From: an uncultured Bacillota bacterium
Lineage (GTDB): Bacteria; Bacillota; Clostridia; Peptostreptococcales; Anaerovoracaceae
Length of the DNA: 64,000 nucleotides
NCBI GenBank assembly: GCA_927441425.1
Contig: CAKMKG010000005.1
Coordinates: forward strand, 62,001-126,000
Direction of reading: 5' to 3'
The position numbers and the translations under genes were made by a program. A model generated the notes under the pieces. It was not told the origin of the DNA. It worked only from the letters and a program-made list of their open reading frames with translations, and ran no database searches. Positions 60,566-64,000 of this stretch are shown here, piece after piece; position 1 is the first letter of the stretch, and every line of letters starts with the position of its first letter.

Positions 60566-61135
60566 TTATAAAATCTCTCCCAATGCGCCATTGCTAAGGC
60601 CGGCAGCGTTGCCCTCGTCCGTATCAAGATGGATTTCGCTGTTGTGTCCTTCTCCGGAACGCACAAGAACGTTATCAAAGATTACTCCTCTTTCGCCGTC
60701 GAATTTGATCTTTACAATGTCCTTATCCTTTACGCCTGCTTCTGCAGCCTGTTCAGGGGACAAATGAATGTGTCGGAGCGCGATAATGGTTCCGTATTCA
60801 ATGTCTACCTCGCCGACAGGGCCTACAAGTTTCACTCCCGGTGTACCGTCAAGCTTTCCGGATTCTCTAACCGGTGCTGCAAGTCCTATGGTTCTGGCAT
60901 CGGTCAATGACAGTTCAACCTGTGTTTCCGGACGTGCCGGTCCTAATACTCTGACACCCTTTAAGGTTCCCTTTGGACCAACGATGTCAACCTTTTCCTC
61001 ACTTGCGAACTGTCCAGGCTGCTTGAGTGCCTTTGTCGGAGTTAAAGTGTGTCCTTTTCCGAATAATGTTTCAATATCTTCCTGTTTCAAGTGAAGATGC
61101 TTGTTGGATAGCCCTACCTCTGCTTTATAACCCAT
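60566..61135 (-). CDS. pduL: Phosphate propanoyltransferase / phosphotransacetylase, PduL type
   Basis: 189 residues, PduL family (two repeated barrels with a dinuclear zinc site). The ligands are in LSNKHLHLKQEDIE, IIALRHIHLSPEQAAE and NSEIHLDTDEGNAAG. PduL converts acyl-CoA to acyl phosphate. No microcompartment genes are nearby and no encapsulation peptide is obvious, so this is probably the cytosolic phosphotransacetylase. With deoC it can turn deoxyribose-derived acetaldehyde, via an aldehyde dehydrogenase elsewhere, into acetyl phosphate. Confidence 0.92.
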   Translation of the reverse strand: MGYKAEVGLSNKHLHLKQEDIETLFGKGHTLTPTKALKQPGQFASEEKVDIVGPKGTLKGVRVLGPARPETQVELSLTDARTIGLAAPVRESGKLDGTPGVKLVGPVGEVDIEYGTIIALRHIHLSPEQAAEAGVKDKDIVKIKFDGERGVIFDNVLVRSGEGHNSEIHLDTDEGNAAGLSNGALGEIL

Positions 61136-61180
61136 TTCTATTTCTCCTTCTTCGTTAAAAATTGGTGTCGTTTCCGCGAA

Positions 61181-61280
61181 GATTTCGACAGTTTTCTGAA
61201 AGAGCCTTGCGGCATTCTGCGCGAAAGCGCAGCTTAATGATGCGATACGACCGCGGCGAAAAAGAAAACTGTTGAAATCT
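61181..61280. other. 100-base structured element between pduL and hpt
   Basis: GATTTCGACAGTTTTCT (61181-61197) pairs with AGAAAACTGTTGAAATC (61264-61280), 17 bp with one G-T. Inside, CTGCGC and GCGCAG form a stem with loop GAAA, and GCGG with CCGC also pairs. It is one of several long palindromic elements of the window and may end hpt transcription. Confidence 0.55.
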
Positions 61281-61283
61281 TTT

Positions 61284-61814
61284 TTACTCTTCCAAACAGG
61301 TTATGTATGGAAGATTTCTGTATTTTTGATCATAGTCCAATCCATATCCCACAATAAATTTATTTTCTATTTCAAAACCGGTGTAATCCGCCTTGATGTC
61401 CGCTTCTCTTCGTTCCGGCTTATCAAGCAATGTACATATTTTAAGGGTTTTTGGCATTCTCCCCTGGAGATAATCTCTCAAATAGTGAAGTGTGATTCCT
61501 GAGTCAATGATATCTTCCACAATGATTACATTTTCATCCTCGATGCCTGTATCCAGATCCTTTAAAATTCTCACAACACCAGAGCTTTTGGTTGAAGCCC
61601 CATAGCTGGTGACGGCCATAAAGTCTATTTTTGTATCCACTGTAATCTCTCTGATCAAATCACTCAGGAAGAGCACCGCACCCTTTAATATCCCAACCAC
61701 CAATATTTCTTGGTCCTTGTAATCCTCTGATATCTGCTTCCCTAATTCCTTGATTCGCTGCTGCAGCTGTTCTTCTGTTATCATGACTTGTCCAAACATA
61801 CCGTTATTATCCAT
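61284..61814 (-). CDS. hpt: Hypoxanthine phosphoribosyltransferase
   Basis: About 176 residues. The PRPP loop is VIIVEDIIDSGITLHYL, with LVVGILKGAVLFLSDL and the closing FIVGYGLDYDQKYRNLPYI typical of bacterial HPRT. It salvages hypoxanthine and guanine to nucleotides, matching the purine permease in the window. The frame is open to 61901, but the ATG at 61814 has GAGGAG about 10 bases before it and gives the standard length. Confidence 0.94.
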   Translation of the reverse strand: MDNNGMFGQVMITEEQLQQRIKELGKQISEDYKDQEILVVGILKGAVLFLSDLIREITVDTKIDFMAVTSYGASTKSSGVVRILKDLDTGIEDENVIIVEDIIDSGITLHYLRDYLQGRMPKTLKICTLLDKPERREADIKADYTGFEIENKFIVGYGLDYDQKYRNLPYITCLEE

Positions 61815-61859
61815 TTTACTTTTGCTCCTCTTCTTGACAACTTCTTTTACCATTCTGGC

Positions 61860-61874
61860 CGGCGCTTTGCGCCG
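61860..61874. repeat. 15-bp palindromic hairpin, copy of 13933-13947
   Basis: CGGCGCTTTGCGCCG, identical to the copy upstream of cbiET. Here it lies 46 bases before the hpt start, in the gap after the YkvA gene. Confidence 0.4.
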
Positions 61875-61897
61875 CGGACAGAATTTAGACCAGAAAA

Positions 61898-62236
61898 TCA
61901 TGAACCGTTGGTTCGTTGATTTTCATCGTCTTCTACCTCAAATTTTACATCATCAATTATTGTTTTATCACGAAATTTTTTTTTCGCGGGCTCAGGTCCA
62001 ATCCAGTACTTATCCAGTTCACTCTTAAGATACCAGATGATAAAGGTCCAAAGCATAAGATCATCAACGACTCCAAAGATGAGAATGGGTTCGGGAACTA
62101 AATCGATCGGCGAGAGAAGATAGAGAATTCCCGCAGCGATAATGATCTTCTTCCGCAACGGTACTTCCTTGTCCTTCATAAAATACCGGATTGCTTTTAT
62201 CCGCTTCAATAATACCTGAAGGAAAATGAACTGCAT
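61898..62236 (-). CDS. YkvA family (DUF1232) protein
   Basis: 112 residues with one hydrophobic region in the DUF1232 motif: KKIIIAAGILYLLSPIDLVP followed by IFGVVDDLMLWTFIIWY. The family is widespread, membrane-associated and of unknown function. It lies 3 bases after engB, so is cotranscribed with it, and ends in a charged tail. Confidence 0.82.
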   Translation of the reverse strand: MQFIFLQVLLKRIKAIRYFMKDKEVPLRKKIIIAAGILYLLSPIDLVPEPILIFGVVDDLMLWTFIIWYLKSELDKYWIGPEPAKKKFRDKTIIDDVKFEVEDDENQRTNGS

Positions 62237-62239
62237 TGA

Positions 62240-62830
62240 CTAAACCTCCTCCAAAAAACGATCCAACTCTTCCATTAGCTTATCGTAACCCGTTCTCTTT
62301 AAGGAAGATACGGGTATGACCTTATCTTCTGGAGATAACCCCAGCGTTTTTCTAATATCGCTAATGCATTTTGTCATTTCGTTTCTGGAAATTTTATCTG
62401 CTTTGGTCGCTACTACAATGCCGTCATATCCGTAGTGCTTCAGCCATTCATACATTTGAACATCCTGTACGGATGGAGTATGTCTGATATCCACCAGCTG
62501 GACTACCTTGACCAGTCCCAGTCTGCCAGCCAGATAGGCTTCTATCATATCTCCCCAGCCTTCCGTGATGGACTTGGAAACCTTTGCATATCCATAGCCC
62601 GGCAGATCGACAATACGAAATTCATCATTGATCTCATAAAAATTGATGGTGCGCGTTTTCCCCGGGCTGCCGCTGACTCTCGCCAGTTTTTTTCTGTTCA
62701 CCAGCAGGTTAAGCAGGGAAGACTTGCCTACATTGGAACGGCCGGCAAAAGCGATTTCCTTTTTGTTATCTTCCGGATATTGACTTTTTTTCACTGCTAC
62801 TGCAACAAGATCTGCTTTCTTTATTATCAT
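62240..62830 (-). CDS. engB: Ribosome biogenesis GTPase YsxC/EngB
   Basis: 196 residues. GTPase motifs are AFAGRSNVGKSSLLNLL (G1), the threonine of PGKTRTINFYEI (G2), VDLPGYGYAKVSK (G3) and VVATKADKI (G4). EngB is needed for 50S subunit assembly. It lies 19 bases after lon, an arrangement (lon-ysxC) also found in Bacillus. Confidence 0.96.
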   Translation of the reverse strand: MIIKKADLVAVAVKKSQYPEDNKKEIAFAGRSNVGKSSLLNLLVNRKKLARVSGSPGKTRTINFYEINDEFRIVDLPGYGYAKVSKSITEGWGDMIEAYLAGRLGLVKVVQLVDIRHTPSVQDVQMYEWLKHYGYDGIVVATKADKISRNEMTKCISDIRKTLGLSPEDKVIPVSSLKRTGYDKLMEELDRFLEEV

Positions 62831-62849
62831 ATTATTTCTTCCCCGAAAG

Positions 62850-64000
62850 TTATGCCTCTGTATTGCCGGATTCTTCCGTCACCGTCTCCTCTGCTACTTC
62901 CGTTTTAAACAATGCATGCTCCAATGCTTCTCTTACATTGTGAATCAATACAAATTCCAATTTCTTTCTTACGTTAGCCGGTATTTCTTCGATATCCTTT
63001 TCATTATCCGCCGGAAGCAATACTTTTTTGATCCCTGCTCTATGGGCCGCAAGCACTTTCTCTCGAATGCCTCCAACCGGAAGAACCTTGCCTCTTAAGG
63101 TGATTTCTCCCGTCATGGCGACATCCTTCCTCACCGGTGTATTGGTTAGTGTAGAGATGATGGCGGTGCACATGGTAACACCGGCCGACGGACCATCCTT
63201 CGGTGTCGCTCCTTCCGGGATATGGATATGAAGGTCATTCTCTTTGTAGAAATCCTCTTTGATACCCAATTCCTTACTGATGGAACGAATATAGCTTACG
63301 CCGGCTTTTGCAGATTCCTGCATGACTTCTCCAAGCTGTCCAGTAAGAACCAATTTCCCTGTTCCCGGGATCAGCGTCGTTTCTATAAATAAGGTATCTC
63401 CACCCACCACGGTCCATGCCAGACCGGTGGTAACGCCTATCTCATTTTCTCCTTCTATAATATCATATCTGTAACGCTTTTTGCCAAGGTAAGATTCGAT
63501 ATTTCCCGCCGTAACACGAAATCTCGTCGCATCTTCTTCCACAATCTTTCTGGCCACTTTTCTGCAAAGATTTGCAACTTCTCGTTCCAGATTTCTGACA
63601 CCGGATTCTCTGGTATAATAATTGATGATGCTTCGAATTGTGCTTTCGGAAATCGTAATATTTTCCACTTTCAAGCCGTGCTCTTTGACTTTTTTCGGAA
63701 CCAGATATTTTTCGGCGATCTTAACCTTCTCCTCTTCCGTGTAGCCCGGAACATAGATAATCTCCATTCTGTCCAGCAGCGGTCTTGGGATGGTGTCTGT
63801 ATTATTCGCCGTTGTAATGAACATGACTTTGGAAAGGTCAAAGGGGACTTCCAGATAGTGGTCTGTGAATTCCTTGTTCTGCTCCGGATCAAGAACCTCT
63901 AGCAATGCAGATGCAGGATCTCCTCTGAAGTCTGCCCCGATCTTGTCGACCTCATCGAACAGGAATACAGGATTGTTGGTTCCCGCCTCCTTGATTGCCG
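62850..64000 (-). CDS. lon: ATP-dependent protease Lon (3' part)
   Basis: About 383 C-terminal residues; the gene continues beyond the right edge. The visible AAA+ part has Walker [12 protein letters not shown] and the sensor region [20 protein letters not shown]. The protease domain has the catalytic serine in [15 protein letters not shown] and the lysine in [20 protein letters not shown]. The tail after residue EALEHALFK is acidic. No internal start at 63905 is likely, since the frame is open with lon sequence to the edge. Confidence 0.96.
   Translation of the reverse strand, partial: AIKEAGTNNPVFLFDEVDKIGADFRGDPASALLEVLDPEQNKEFTDHYLEVPFDLSKVMFITTANNTDTIPRPLLDRMEIIYVPGYTEEEKVKIAEKYLVPKKVKEHGLKVENITISESTIRSIINYYTRESGVRNLEREVANLCRKVARKIVEEDATRFRVTAGNIESYLGKKRYRYDIIEGENEIGVTTGLAWTVVGGDTLFIETTLIPGTGKLVLTGQLGEVMQESAKAGVSYIRSISKELGIKEDFYKENDLHIHIPEGATPKDGPSAGVTMCTAIISTLTNTPVRKDVAMTGEITLRGKVLPVGGIREKVLAAHRAGIKKVLLPADNEKDIEEIPANVRKKLEFVLIHNVREALEHALFKTEVAEETVTEESGNTEA

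Noticed and set aside
60547-60678. 44-residue N-terminal extension of DeoC
   Set aside because: It overlaps pduL by 113 bases and has no family similarity; the internal start has a ribosome binding site.

Overview
The window reads as the chromosome of an anaerobic Firmicute of the class Clostridia. The evidence is an oxygen-independent (early cobalt insertion) cobalamin pathway, an AmmeMemoRadiSam gene set, Clostridia-type small proteins (DUF1653, DUF3793, DUF2325, CGGC), strong GGAGG ribosome binding sites, some TTG starts and moderate G+C. A relative of the Anaerovoracaceae / former Family XIII group is possible, but I infer that only from overall gene character. I saw no tRNA, rRNA, CRISPR array, transposase or prophage.

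Layout. 1-4.6 kb, minus strand: a HAAS/RDD membrane protein running off the left edge, sfsA, a conserved protein of unknown function, an ABC exporter pair and a DUF1653 protein. 4.8-6.8 kb, plus strand: an AcoR-like sigma-54 activator. 6.8-10.0 kb, minus: a tocopherol-cyclase-like protein and the AmmeMemoRadiSam pair (radical SAM enzyme plus a Memo-AMMECR1 fusion). 10.1-34.7 kb, minus: a 24.6 kb cobalamin locus read from one riboswitch-controlled promoter at about 35.1 kb. It holds cobalt uptake (cbiMNQO), the chelatase cbiK, the glutamate-to-uroporphyrinogen III genes (hemA, L, B, C and a cobA-hemD fusion) and the corrin genes through cobyric acid and cobinamide phosphate, ending with cobT. 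Two further fusions occur, cbiE-cbiT and cbiJ joined to a precorrin-2 dehydrogenase domain. cobU and cobS are absent here.

35.2-43.6 kb is rich in metal-handling genes: a DMT transporter with a very histidine-rich tail divergent from the B12 riboswitch; rsgA; a ZnuABC-type importer flanked by a small membrane protein with a CPIC loop and a cysteine-containing lipoprotein; a DtxR-type iron-class regulator facing a truncated DtxR-like gene; and a flavodoxin, DUF3793, DUF2325 operon. Three copies of an 18-bp palindrome of the form GGTTAGT-N4-ACTAACC lie at the regulator promoter and upstream of the flavodoxin operon. Together these suggest a small iron-starvation regulon.

43.7-54 kb: an orphan PAS histidine kinase, ychF, lgt, a MacAB-like efflux operon, an NCS2 purine permease and two small conserved proteins. 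54-59.7 kb: an AraC-type regulator with an unusual C-terminal extension, next to an operon for a small membrane protein, an NCS1 permease, a nitrilase-superfamily amidase and a YtcJ-like amidohydrolase. This looks like uptake and hydrolysis of an unknown nitrogen compound. 59.9-64 kb: deoC, pduL, hpt, a YkvA protein, engB and the 3' part of lon.

Several intergenic regions carry long palindromic or multi-stem elements. The clearest are a 204-bp MITE-like palindrome at 36340-36543 and an almost perfect 20-bp-arm cruciform at 14097-14137.
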